Shown piece after piece: positions 1 through 12,148 of a stretch of DNA of 64,000 nucleotides. The position numbers and the translations under genes are program-made. A model generated the notes under the pieces. The model made no database searches and was not told where the DNA came from. It was given only the letters and a program-made list of their open reading frames with translations. The first letter of the stretch is position 1, and the number at the start of each line of letters is the position of its first letter. Source of the DNA: Nicotiana tabacum (taxonomy: Eukaryota; Streptophyta; Magnoliopsida; Solanales; Solanaceae); contig NC_134081.1 in the NCBI RefSeq assembly GCF_000715075.1, positions 108,736,108 to 108,800,107 of the forward strand, given 5' to 3'.

Positions 1-340
1 CCCCACACCGGTAGGGCATATAATTCACAATTTATAATTAATTATCCGTAAATTACATCAAAACTTACCGAAATGAGTAACAGAAAGCCATATTTAGCCT
101 CACAGGTCTTATTAGTGACCAACATGGAATGATAGGCGTAGTTATCTCCATGGAATCTCCCAACAGGAGTAAACACATAAGTAGATTATATAATTATGAA
201 ATTCACTCATAAGTGGAGCATAATAGGAGGACTCATCTCGATACTCATAACCGAATCAAGTTAAGGAAATTATTTATTTATATTATATCAAGGCCGTACC
301 TGTAATGAAACCAACTGATGTATCGACCTCCGCCATACCA
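1..340 (-). other. Non-pol internal segment of gag-only element, copy 1
   Basis: Non-coding stretch downstream of gag on the minus strand. On that strand it shows the same word order as 25080-25370 on the plus strand, for example GAGATGAGTCCTCCTAT and GAATTATATGCCCTACCGGT. It stands where the protease and RT genes would start in an autonomous Tekay/Del-type element. No open reading frame of note is present. Confidence 0.7.
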
Positions 341-1160
341 CAAAACAAATATATCAACGGTTGGGTCTCCACCTCTAGGACGCCTTATACTCGTCTGTCC
401 TCCACCCCTAATTGGTCGTGTGGGTGGTGTAGTTACTGCAATGGGGCACGTAGCCTGAGTGCTTTGATGAAATAAGTCTCTCCCAAATTTGGGACAATTT
501 TCTCATGATGTGCCTAGTATCACCGTATTCATAACAACCCCTTTGCGGGTGAGGCTGCTCATATTGAGTCTGTGCCAGATAACTGGAATAACCATTGTAA
601 GAACTCATGTCGGTGGTGCATTAAAAGATCTTACTGGAGCACCCCGAGTAATCCAATGTGCGGACTGGGCTGGCCGTCTGCCCGAGCCCCCTCTATAATG
701 ATTTATTCTTGCAAAGTAGAATCCACTGAATCCCCCAGAACCTCGAGACGTATTGGTCTCCTTAGTTTCCATTTTTCCTCACCCCGAACACATTCTAATA
801 TCTTGGTAATTTACACAACTAGCAGAAATGAAGTATTAGCTTGTAGCTCCCAAGTCGACAAAATTTTACGATCATAATTGAGTCCTTTAATGAGTCTGTG
901 GACTCGCCCTCTGGCTATAGGAAGCAAAGTAGGAATATGATGGGCTAACTTATTGAACTTGATGGAATATTCTGACACCGTCAATGGTGACCTGACGCAA
1001 CCATTCAAACCCTATACGCCACGCATTACGGAGAGTCCTAGAAACAAACTCTTTCAAAAGCGTTTCTGAGAATTGAGCAAGTGTGCGGTGTGCATTGGCT
1101 GGTATGCTCTCTTCATAGGCTTGCCATGAACACCGGTGGAGAATTATCTCTCCCAAGGCA
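341..1160 (-). pseudogene. Degenerate gag of gag-only element, copy 1
   Basis: Relic of a retrotransposon gag (capsid/nucleocapsid) gene. Minus-strand frames at 950-1156 and 811-1008 contain the capsid words AQFSETLLKEFVSRTLRNAW and LTVSEYSIKFNKLAHH. These correspond to the gag at 24.3-24.5 kb. The frame at 408-608 contains SSYLAQTQYEQPHPQRGCYE, the serine/tyrosine-rich linker and nucleocapsid region. The zinc knuckle is broken: its second cysteine is tyrosine (CYEYGD), although the histidine is kept. The frame changes several times, so no functional protein is expected. From about 1160 to 1880 the similarity to the other copy is too weak for me to follow. Confidence 0.75.
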
Positions 1161-2049
1161 AATTTCTTATTTTGTTATGCTGACTCATCACTGTTGAGCT
1201 GACCCATTTCTTAACATACTCTTCAATTCTTCTTTGGGGTAACCCTTACCCATATTTATACACAACGATCACAAAAGTAGAGCTCCATACAAACAAATCT
1301 TGTCACGAACCACATAGTCCAGACTCTCGTCAACAAGTGTACTTCCTCCGAAGCACCCCAAAATCCACAACAGTGATGTCCACGCTGCGTAGACCTTCTG
1401 CAAATTTAGAGTTGTTTCTATAACTCATTTGGTATTGAAGTATAGGATTATTAAGGAGGAGGACATACCGCAAGTCCCAACCTTATCCTCTACAAAATCT
1501 CAGGCCTTAAACATGTGTAAATTTTAGGGAACCTTTCAGTACCACATATATACATTTCAGGCACAATACTGATATAATACATGATCCCGCAATCCACCCA
1601 TTGATAGTGGATAGCGTGAAGTCATAGGTCACAACGTCCGATGATCCAGAATAATAACCTTCACAGCTGGTATAGATCAACCAGACGCCAATGTCCGTTT
1701 CACCCCGCACATGATTCACTAGGTGATCTCTCAATACGCCCGCATCTTCAGTCGAAATCACACGTTAAGGCAATGTTTGAGCATCTCTGGCTCCATCGTA
1801 GTCCATCTGCGGCATCACGAACCGTCGAAGCACAACTGATACCGAGTGCGCAATGTCATACACGAGTGGATACAAAGGAATATGAGATATATATTTCAAG
1901 CTAAATCAATGCCGCACGATAAGGAATCAAAGAAGTGAATATTTTTCTAACAGTTCCATAGCCTCCCGAAGATAAGTACAGACGTCTCTGTACTTATCTG
2001 CAAGAGTCTACTAAACCTGCTTGTGACTCATAACACCTATGAACCTAAA

Positions 2050-2061
2050 GCTCTGATACCA
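2050..2061 (-). promoter_or_regulatory. Primer binding site (initiator tRNA-Met), gag-only copy 1
   Basis: The minus strand reads TGGTATCAGAGC, the canonical plant tRNA-iMet primer binding site, 3 nt inside the 5' LTR end. It marks the LTR boundary and shows that the element reads on the minus strand. Confidence 0.85.
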
Positions 2062-2064
2062 ACT

Positions 2065-4641
2065 TGTCACGACCCCAAATTCCCTCCGTAGGATATCGTG
2101 ATGGCACCTAGTCTCTAAGACTAGGTAAGCCTATCAATGTGGAATAATAATAAATATCTGAAATAAATAAACTACAATTCAAATAATTTCAACTCCCAAA
2201 ACCCGGTAGAAATAAATCACAAGCTTCTAATAATTTATCCTCAATGTCTCTATATAATAGAGTCTAAAGAAAATAAGGAAGCAACATAACAAGAATAGAA
2301 GGGGACTCCGGAGTCTGCGGGCGCTGACAGATATACCTCGAAGTCTCCTCGTACAGCTAATTTATTGATGCCTGATCTGATAAGATGTACCTGGATCTGC
2401 ACAAAAAGATGTGCAGAAGCGTAGTATAAGTACACCACAGCGGTACCCAGTAAGTGCCAAGCCTAACCTCGGTAGAGTAGTGACGGGGTTAAGTCAGGCC
2501 CTACTGGAGAATAAATAATGACATGGTAAAAATGTTTAAATAATATAATAAGATAAAATGACAATGAAAATGAATCAAGTAGTATGTCACATTTAATTAC
2601 ACCAAATAATGGCAAATAAATACCTCGTGGAAACAAAACAGAATTTCTTTTTAACTTTAAGAAAGATCACAACAAAACTCAAAGGCAACTACGGCCATAA
2701 ATTATTATCAACAAGGACACTCTCGAGGTACCGCCTCGTAGTCCCAAGTCATAAATATATTCACAATATCTCATTTTCTTATCTCACTGCGGGAGCCTTC
2801 ACAATTTATTTTAAAGAAAATATTTTTTCCGAAATAGCATCCCGCGTTTTAGCCATCCTTATCACACCGAATGACTTCTAGTAGCCCCCTACTAGCCACG
2901 CGTATCAAGACACCCTTATCTTACCACATGCGTTTCAATACCCAGACCTTATACCACTACATGCATATCAATATCATAATATATTACAATTTGTACCTCA
3001 AGTGCTCAAATAATTTAACTTGCCAAAATAATTCAACAACAATATTTTTTCACAATAAAGAGCTTAGGGCTCATGCCAAAATAAATCATCAATAATATTT
3101 TTCCATAATAAAGAGCTCACGACTCCATCACAATGAGTACGGAAATCTTACAAAAATATTCAGGAGTAAATAATTCAGAAAAATAATATTTTAAAATCTT
3201 TAATACGTTGCTTCAATATCAAGTTTAAAAATATCAAATACTTCATATTAATAATATTTAATTTAAAGAAAATCAACCTTCAAATAATGCACAAAATAAA
3301 AGAAACCAAGTTTCAACTAAACAGGTAAAATAATTAGCAGAAAAAGGTCAAACAAATTTGAAGTATAAACATTAAATCAATAATAAAGAATATAACAAAA
3401 TGAAATAATTTAATTAATGCGCAACTATGATCTACACAATTTAAAACATAATCTTTCACATTTAGCCCGTGTACACACTCGTCACCTCGTATAAACAACT
3501 TTCCACACATTACAATTATCAATCCTAGGGGGAATTTACCCTACACAAGGTTAGACAAGTCACTTACCTCGAATTTTATGGACTAGCTCTCGGGCCATAC
3601 TGTATCTGATACTAGGGTGGAGACCCTCAATAAATCTGCGAACCCGCACTCGAACAGTAGTAATAATTTGAGTGCTTTTAAATCAAAGGGCTACATTTTT
3701 CCATTATAGAATCGATTCCTTATAGATTGCGAGATATAAGATTCCAAAGTTGGCTCCACACACCAGAAATTTCTGGCGAACAGCTCTGCAACAGAAATTT
3801 CCACCAACCCTCTTTGTTCGAAATCCATTTCGTTTACCTTTCGAAATCCACCCGAGACCCTCAGGACCTTAACCAATTATAACAACATGTCCTAAAATAT
3901 AATACGAACTTAGTTGAGGCTTCAAACCACATCAAACAACATCAAAACGATGAATCGCACCTCAAATCAAAATTTATGAACTTTGAACTTTCAAATTCTA
4001 TCTCTTGTGTCGAAACACATCAAATCAATTCAGAATGACTTCAAATTTTACACACAAGTCATAAATGACATAACAGACCTATTCCAATTTTCAGAATCAA
4101 ATTTCGATCTCGATATCAAAAAGTCAACCCCTGGTCAAACTTTCCAAAAATTCAACTTTTGGCATTTCAAGTCTAATTCCACTACGGACTTTCAAATAAA
4201 ATTCTAATCATGCTCCTAAGTCCAAAATCACCACACGGAGCTATTGGAATTATTAAAATTCTATTCTGGATCGTTTGCACATAATTCGACATTCGGTCAC
4301 TATTTGAACTTAAACTTTTAATTTTTATCAAAATTCCATATCTCGGGCTAGGGGCCTCGGAATTTGATTCCGAGCATACGCTCTAGTCCCAAATCACGAT
4401 ACGAACCTACCGGAACTGTCAAAACATTGATCTGAGTCCGTTTGCTCAAAATGTTGACCAAAGTCAACTCAGTTGAGTTTTTAAGCTCTAATTCATATTT
4501 TAATCCATTTTTCACATAAAAACTTTTTGGAAAATTTTATGGACTGCGCACACAAGTCGAGGAATGATAAATAGTACTTTTTGAGGTCTTATAATACAAA
4601 ATTAATTATTAAATTTAAAGATGACATTTTAAGTCATCACA
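2065..4641 (-). repeat. 5' LTR of gag-only element copy 1 (about 2.58 kb)
   Basis: On the plus strand the repeat begins TGTCACGACCCC and ends AAGTCATCACA, so the minus-strand LTR starts TGTGATGACTT and ends GGTCGTGACA, within the TG...CA rule. The left boundary is fixed by the adjacent primer binding site. The last 40 bp before the internal end carry a perfect 8-bp-stem hairpin (2106-2126) also found in the other LTRs of this family. The flank after the LTR start is acggc (4642-4646); the matching target duplicate would lie outside the window. Open frames inside it (for example 2609-2881 and 3983-4207) are not genes. Confidence 0.7.
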
Positions 4642-6705
4642 ACGGCGTGCAACCCGCTCCAACAATATAAATTAACAACTCTTAAAGGTAATAAAAATAC
4701 TCCAATAAATATCACATTTAATAAAAAATTATTAGACAATAAGCATACGATAATTATGATCTATTTAGAAATAAGTGATGACAAGTAGCAATTAATTATG
4801 GAAATTAAGGTCGAAATAGGCAATTTAATAATTATAATGCTAAATTTCAAGTAGCAATTAAGTCACATAAATCAAACAAGCATGTAGCAAATATATCATG
4901 GATTCAAGGCATAATATTGAGCAAGAAGTATGAGAAAAATAATTAATATAATAATTAATTCATGATTTAAAATAATTTATGATTTTTAAATAATTATGTA
5001 AATAATTAATTTGAGGACGTATAGACACTCTTCACCTCGCCTATACGTCGTTCACATAAATTTCATATAACAAATAATTTAAGGGTTCTATTTCGTCAAG
5101 TCAAGGTTAATCACGACACTTACCTCGCCTTGTAACCAAATTCAAGATTCCAATAAACCTTTGCCTCGGGAATTCGTGTCTAAAATCTTCAAATATAGTC
5201 ATAAACAATTCAATATACTCAATACAAATCGTAGAAATTAATTCCATATGAATTTACTAATTTTCCGGATTAAAATCCGAAATTCATCTCAAAATTCAAG
5301 AGTGGGCCCCACATCTCGAATCTCAAAAAACTTACGAAATTTGAATACTCGTTCCGATACGAGTTTAACCATACAAAAATTATCGAATTCCGACATCGAA
5401 TTGACCTTCAAATCTAAATTTTATATTTTTGGAAGATTTTATAAAAATCTGATTTTTTTCCAATAAATTCACGGATTCATGATGTAAATGAGTATGGAAT
5501 CATGAAATATAATCAATATAGGATAAGGAACATTTACCCCAATGTTTTATCGTAAAAATCGCCCAAAAGTCGTCTTACCCGAGCTCAAAATCGAAAATGG
5601 TAGAAAATGGAACGAAATCCCATTTCTAGAACTTAAGTTCTGTTTGCGCAGGTTATTACCCTATGCGATCGCGGGCAATGCTTCGCGGTCGCGAAGCACA
5701 TTTTTAGGCTATCCATCGTTTGCTCTACGGGAACACGATATCTCTCGCGAATGCGAAGCACAGTTTCTTAGCCTTCCGCGATCGCGGACTACCTTGTACG
5801 ATCGCGTAGCACAAATTTTGTGCTTTAACTTCTGTCTCATTCCTTCTTCGCGAACGCGGCTTGGCCCTCGCATTCGCGGTGCCTTGACTGCTGCCACTGT
5901 GCGACCGCGGACGTTACTATGCGATCGCATAGTTTAAATTTTTCATCCGTGACATTAAGCCTTCGCGATCGCGGACATAGTCGCGCGATCGCATCGACGG
6001 TAACTACTACTATGAAGCACCAGAATTCTAGCTATGTTTTCTTAAACAAAAATGGTCTGAGGCTCGTTCGAAACTCACCCGAGCCCCTCGGGACCTCGTC
6101 CAATTATACCAACCAGTCCCGTAACATAATACAAATTTACTCGGGGGTCTCAAATCACATCAAATAACATCGAAATTACAATTCACGCCTTGATTCGGAC
6201 TTAAGAGTTTCAAACTTTTCAATTTACAAAACTTGTGCCGAAACATGTTAAATAAATCCGGAATGACATCACATTTGGAACACAAGTCATAAATAATATA
6301 ACGGAGCTATTCCATTTTCCAAAATCGGATTCCGACCCCGATATCAAAAAGTCAAATCCGTGGTCAAACTTTGAAAATCTTTAGCCTTTAAATTTTTAGT
6401 TTCCGTTAAATGACCATAACTTGAGTTAGGGACCTCCAAATAAAATTTTGGCCATACGCCCAAGTCCCAAATCACGAGACGGACCTACTGAAATTTTAAA
6501 AATATTGATCCGGGTCCGTTTGCTAAAAATATTGACCAAAGTTAACTTAATTGAGTTTTAAAGCTCTATTTCACATTTTAATCAATTTTTCATATAAACG
6601 CTTTTCGGAAAATTATACGGATTACGCACGCAAGTCGAAAAATGATAAATAGTACTTTTTGAGGTCTTAAAATACAAAAATAATTATTAAATTTAATGAT
6701 GACCC
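4642..6705 (-). repeat. Second, related LTR fragment (minus strand)
   Basis: Resembles the neighbouring LTR in several blocks: 5010-5130 is like 3480-3600 (the 'cacctcg ... cacttacctcg' words) and 6590-6705 is like 4530-4625 (the 'atgataaatagtactttttgaggtc' region). It is the target into which the first element inserted. Only one LTR is seen, with no coding part, so it may be a solo LTR or a truncated copy. The block 5650-5995 holds a cluster of CG-rich palindromic words such as GCGATCGCGG. No gene is supported in it. Confidence 0.55.
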
Positions 6706-6707
6706 CA

Positions 6708-7243
6708 AAGTGCGTCTCCTAGGATTGGTGGTTTGGATTAGGAAGTGCGTCTCCTATTGGAATGACTTAAAATAGGAAGTGTGTCTCCTACGAATGAGGT
6801 TGAAGGACTTGGACTAGGAAGTGCGTCTCCTAGGGTTGGTGGTTTAGATTAAGAAGTGTGTCTCCTATTGGAATGACTCAAACTAGGAAGTGTGTCTCCT
6901 ACGAATGAGCTTGAAAGACTCAGACTATGAAGTGCGTCTCCTATTGGAATGACTCAAACTAGGAAGTGTGTCTCCTACGAGTGAGGTTGAAGGACTCGAA
7001 CTAGGAAGTGCGTCTCCTAGGATTGGTGGTTTGGATTAGGAAGTGTGTCTCCTATTGGAATGACTTAAAATAGGAAGTGTGTCTCCTACGAATGAGGTTG
7101 AAGGACTTGGACTAGGAAGTGCGTCTCCTAGGATTGGTGGTTTGGATTAAGAAGTGTGTCTCCTATTAGAATGACTCAAACTAGGAAGTGCGTCTCCTAC
7201 GAATGAGGTTGAAAGACTCGAACTATGAAGTGCGTCTCCTACG
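6708..7243. repeat. Compound tandem repeat built on AAGTGYGTCTCCTA
   Basis: Fifteen copies of a 14-bp core (AAGTGCGTCTCCTA or AAGTGTGTCTCCTA) occur at spacings of about 34, 35 and 42 bp. The linkers come in three kinds: 'ggattggtggtttggatt', 'ttggaatgactcaaac' and 'cgaatgaggttgaagg'. Three cores with three linkers form a higher-order unit of about 110 bp. One round lacks the first linker. The block begins directly where the LTR relic ends. No coding function is seen. It is a minisatellite, probably part of the untranslated region of another retrotransposon (inference). Confidence 0.85.
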
Positions 7244-8425
7244 GAGCAAAGGTCTTTGAACAGTAAAAACAACCAAGCTTGTATTATTCCTTCTTTAATT
7301 TCAGCTTTTAACAACACAAAACTCAAATACTCAAATCCAATATAAACAATTTCACTAAGCACTTGAAGCTTTTATTATTAACTATCATGACTAAGCGAAT
7401 AGTTATTTCAAAGCTAATGAATAACTAATTATCAGTGATTAGTAACTATGAACGACTAAGCTAACACACATTAAACACAACTAATAATAAAATATAAATA
7501 CTAAATAATAATAATAAAAATAATTAAAAAATCAAAAATTATACTAGACATAAACTAACTACAATACAATTAGAAAAAATAGAAAAAGGAAACGAGAATA
7601 GGGGAGGGCGTTCGGGGTGGTCGCAGGAATTTGGCCGCATTTTTGGTCGCCGGATTTTCGGGGTGGAATTGACATCAATAGATAGGTATTGAGGAGTTCT
7701 ATCTTTTGATGTAGGTATTGTAAGGGGGGTATTGTGGGGGTGGTAGTGGCCGGAGTTTCAAGAATTTGGGCAAAAAAGTGTCGGCTAAAGTTTCTTAGAT
7801 CTAAGATTCAAGGAGCTTGGGGGGGAGGGGGGAGAGGGGGGGGGAGGAATTGAAAGATTTGGTTTAGAGATATGGAAAGAGGAGGTTGTGAAGAATATAT
7901 GGTGCGAATTTGGGGGTATTTGGAGGTGGTCCGTCGCCGGTGGGCGATTACCGGCGGCGACGGCTAGAGAGGAAGAAGAAAAGAATTATGGGGGAAATGG
8001 GGGCAAAATTTCAGCATTTCTAAGTCTTAAATACCTAGTTGGGAGATTGATTGTGGACCATTGGATGAGGGAGAGATGAATGGATGAGATTTAATCTTGA
8101 TTCACTTAATGAAACGACGCCGTTTTGGACCAAGTCTTGGCCAGTCATTTTGGACTAGGTATGACCGAATTGGGCTCAAAATTTGGGCCAATTTCGGTTC
8201 AATTTCAATTAAAATACACTAGCCCAATCTCTTGTCTTTATAATGAAATTATAGCTTATTTAATCTAAAAAATATATACTAGTAAAAAGAAAATCCTTTA
8301 AAGATGCAAACTAAAATATACAAATAAAAAGTAAAAATATTTTAGTACTTTTTATTTAAACTCACATAAAAATGCGCAAATAAATTCAAAGAAAAACAAC
8401 TAAAAATAGCTAAAATCATCCAAAA

Positions 8426-8427
<2 letters not shown>
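7244..8427. other. Unassigned repeat-like DNA with no gene
   Basis: No convincing gene. The stretch changes from AT-rich (7300-7560) to G-rich (7600-7990). It contains the nearly palindromic motif AAACGACGCCGTTTTGG at about 8112-8128, a word common in dicot repetitive DNA. The 63-codon frame at 7888-8079 has no recognisable domain. It could be part of an LTR or UTR of a Tat/Ogre-type element, but nothing here proves it. Confidence 0.4.

Positions 8428-8494
<67 letters not shown>
8428..8494. repeat. (TTA)n microsatellite
   Basis: Roughly 22 uninterrupted ATT/TTA units followed by an AT-rich tail. Simple sequence repeat with no gene. Confidence 0.95.
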
Positions 8495-8497
<3 letters not shown>

Positions 8498-8530
8498 ATT
8501 TATATTTTTTGAAAAAAGCGTGCAAAAACT

Positions 8531-11500
8531 AGGTATTCACAAGCATATTATGCCGAAAGTTTTCCTGAATTTTAAGGAGGATTTTGTTCATATTTTATTT
8601 TTACGTGAAAAATGGTTAAATTTCGATTACTTTTGAACCTATGGCTATTTTTCAATTAGTAGTTGTAAATCATGCTATGTTTGATTTTTTTTCCAAGAAG
8701 AAATTGTATCTATATATGATATTGAGCAGTTTATGAGCTAACTTTTAAGGTTTCAGAGTTATTGTATCCTTATAAGATATAGGACAATCCTTATCTCTTT
8801 CTTTATTAATTAGCTTTTGGGGTTAAGGTAGGTCATTTTTTTTAACTCTGCTTATCAACTACGTGGAAAAATGACTGGGGGGGGGAGGGGAGTATTATCT
8901 TGTATTAGCTCAATTGAATTAGGTGAAACTGTGCCCAATTGAAGAAGATACAAAGAGAACTTAAAAGTTAAGGTGTTGGATCAAACTTTGGACATTAAAA
9001 AAAAAAAAAGGGGGAGGCAGGAGATTTAAGAGTATTAAATGGACATGTTGTAGAAATTGAAGGCATTATTAAAACAAGTGAATCGTATATACAGGGACTG
9101 GACTTGAACCAAGTGGTGTTATTGTGAACGACAAAATGAAAAACAAATAGTAATAATTAAAGAGGAGTAGGTCCAAAGACTCCAACATAAAATATAAATG
9201 ATGGTCACAATTTAAAGATAGATTTACAAGGCAACCCCTCATAATATCTTGTACAGTAATTAAAACCATAGCCACATATTGTAAAAGCCATTTCAAATAA
9301 TTTTTTTTATGTGTCTATTGAACTCTATACCACAAGATAGAAGAAGTCTACCTGATTCTCCTTTTTCTTTTCTTCTGAATTAATCAAACTATTTTACTAT
9401 ATCCTACAAGTGGTCTTTATTTATTCTTCTTGTTGGAATGGCTTTATTTTCATATTTCACAATTGCGTCTAGGTTTAAAAACTCGAAACCGTTATATTTA
9501 TTCTTGGTTTAGTACTAAACTAGTCACAATTAAATGATTTACAAATTCAAACAATGTTCCCCCATATAATTGACAAATTTCGTACTATCTTTGTTACATT
9601 GTATGTCAATATGTTTGACGTGAATACAAAGTTTATGAAATAAATAAAATTTTGAAATTTATAGTCTTAAATACGTCATAATATTTGTGTGACTATAAAA
9701 TTATTTTATTAAGGATAAAATAAAAGGTTTAAAATTAACTTGTTTTTGCCAATGAATACATAACATTATTATATTGTCGTGTGATCAATCGGTGATTTTA
9801 GTATTCAAAGTAGCTTCCCCCCCCCCCCCCCAAATTTATTGTCAATTTATCTAGTAAGTTATGCAGATTCAATCGGCGTGTCAAGCGTCTGAAAAAGGAA
9901 ATGTTTATGCAAAAAGAAAGATCTTAAAAAAGAAAAAGAAACAGAGAATTTTATATCTGCAGGAAACAATTAAGCTAGTTTTTATTTCTAACACGACATG
10001 GTTGAAAGATGAGGTAGATGCCATGTCTTTTTGTTGATAGCTTTTGAAGTTTTAATAATAAAGCTCACCTATAATCCAATCGGAACTAGGTGGTTTTTCG
10101 GAAGAAAAAAAAAAACTAAGTCCAAGTTGAAATAGTAATAAAAATAACAGTTAACACCAATTTAAAACATGATGATTCCAAAAATTCTTAATTTTGGATA
10201 TAAACGGACACTTCTCTCTCAAGATTCCAATTTGTGACTTCTAACCTACTGGACACTCAATGTATAAGTAAGACATCGCTAGACCACAAGTTAATGGACA
10301 AGTATAAATTGAAGTAGAATTTCTCTAAGCCAAGTACTATATTTATATTTTGCGATCTAATCCCTCTCTCCCACAGAGGTTTCATCTCTTATTTCTATTG
10401 CTTTGACCCAATAGTACGAGATGACCGGTAGTTCATGAGAAAACTATACAAAAAAATTGATATTGTTACTGTAAAATATAATTTTCATTATCAGTGTGTA
10501 TCTTAACTTATCGTAAAAGATAATGTGCTTTGGTTTTAACTTACTAATCTCACTTTTAAAAATAGTTATCCGTGAATGATATGATAATATAAATGTATTA
10601 ACATTTTCATTATTATGATATAGAAGTTAAACTCAAAAGAAAAATGATTTACAGACAGAGACGTGAGGAGGTGGCAAGATAGAAATATGAAAGTAATAGT
10701 AGTAGTGTAAATTAGGAAAAAATTGCATAAATTAGTCGATATATGAAAACCGTGGGCTTTGTTCTATAATCTTTCTTAGCAGTTTTCTTCAAATTTGATG
10801 GGGTGATGCCTACAGAAAAAGCTTTGTCAAAGTTGATGTGATTGCCGGCCTCAAATATAGTTTGCTTAATAATTCAAAAGGATGAGAGGTGGGACACTAA
10901 TCCTCAATTTATGGCCACTATCAAAGTCTTATCAACCTCAAGATATTTACAAAATATATTAAATTAACCTGAAAATATCTGCTGAACAGATGCCTCGAAT
11001 AAAAATAATAGACAAAATAAAGGGAGAACAAATTAGGTTCACTAATCTCGTGAAAACGAGTCATCATTGTGTGTGAATTGTGATTTATAATAAAAGCAAA
11101 AGAAAAGTAAAGAATGAGTGGTGTTTGGCAAACGCAGACAAATTTGAATATATACATATATATTCTGTTTAATAGCTAAAGTTTTCGGCCGTTCGTCTAT
11201 CTTGTCGAATTTGAACCACTCCATACAATTTTCCACACTTAAAATGACCTCAAATTGTTGTAGTCTGCAGCTTTCTACCATTTCTAAAATTAGAGGTGCT
11301 AAAAACGAGCGGTGCAACTAACATCTCTAACAAACCACTCACCATGGGTTTCTTGTGAGAGCCTAAAGGTTCCTTAGAAATCATTACATTCGGCTGGTTA
11401 TTTCACGAAAATAACAACAAATTAATTATAATTTCACGAGTGAAATTGAGGAGGAAAAAAAAAAAACAAAGAGCAAAATCTGAGGAGGATAGTTATATGC

Positions 11501-12148
11501 CTACCTCATCCCACCTTAAAAAGATAGAAAAATTATTTTAGATAAACCATCGATTAAAGAAAACAAAAACAAAAAAAATCAGTAGCAGCAAACAATAATA
11601 AAAGATAACAAAAATCTAAAAAAAGGACACATAATTTGTTCAAACAAGTTATATTAATCAGATAGTGTAAAAATTACTTACTATTAAAGAATATAAATGA
11701 AACCCTTGCATAAATTGCAAAAGAGTAAAGATGTTCGCTAACTTGTACTAATTGATTTAAAATCTTGAATTCGTTGTAGTATTGAGAGAACGCTGGGACC
11801 AAATGGCAGTATATGTGCAGGTTATTTCGTTAGTAAACTAAACAATAACTCAAAGAGAAAGGAAGAAAAAGAAGTAATGCATTGTGGCAAGATATGTTAG
11901 AAATGTGTTTAAAAGCATTCCTCTTCTTAATATTAGTAGTTATTATCCTAAATAAATTACATACAGTAAATAAAAATAGCATATACTAGCAAATGGTCCT
12001 AACTCTGAAAAGATTAGTACTTAGAACAAATCCACTCTTATCCTATTAACTATCATCTGAAATCCACCGACTACAAGATTTGGGTAAAGGGTAAGTAACA
12101 AAAGTAGAAATGACGTAATGTAACTGAAACGAATGGTCAATCCGACGG
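8531..12148. other. Intergenic DNA, no gene seen
   Basis: About 3.6 kb of AT-rich DNA downstream of the minus-strand B-box gene. It holds a poly(C) run (9816-9831), poly(A) runs and short spurious frames (9069-9296, 10921-11317) with no recognisable domains. The part just left of 12149 should hold the 3' UTR and polyadenylation region of the B-box gene, but I cannot place the cleavage site. Confidence 0.6.

Larger units (their letters stand above)
1..4641 (-). mobile_element. Gag-only Ty3/gypsy element (TR-GAG-like), copy 1, 5' half
   Basis: Minus-strand LTR retrotransposon that runs off the left edge of the window. Reading from the right it has an LTR (2065-4641), a tRNA-iMet primer binding site (2050-2061), a leader (about 1880-2049), a decayed gag and then a non-coding internal segment (1-340). 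Segment 1-340 on the minus strand aligns by eye with 25080-25370 on the plus strand, where it also follows gag directly with no protease, RT or integrase between. The two copies therefore share a gag-without-pol design. The LTR family resembles that of the Tekay/Del-like element at 34-40 kb, which could supply enzymes in trans (inference). The 3' LTR would lie left of the window. Confidence 0.75.

Noticed and set aside
6708..7243. Regularly spaced repeat resembling a CRISPR array
   Set aside because: The 'spacers' are three linkers that recur in order, the repeat is only 14 bp, and the setting is a plant nuclear genome.
7888..8079. 63-codon frame in G-rich DNA as a small gene
   Set aside because: No domain, no conserved start context and repeat-like surroundings.
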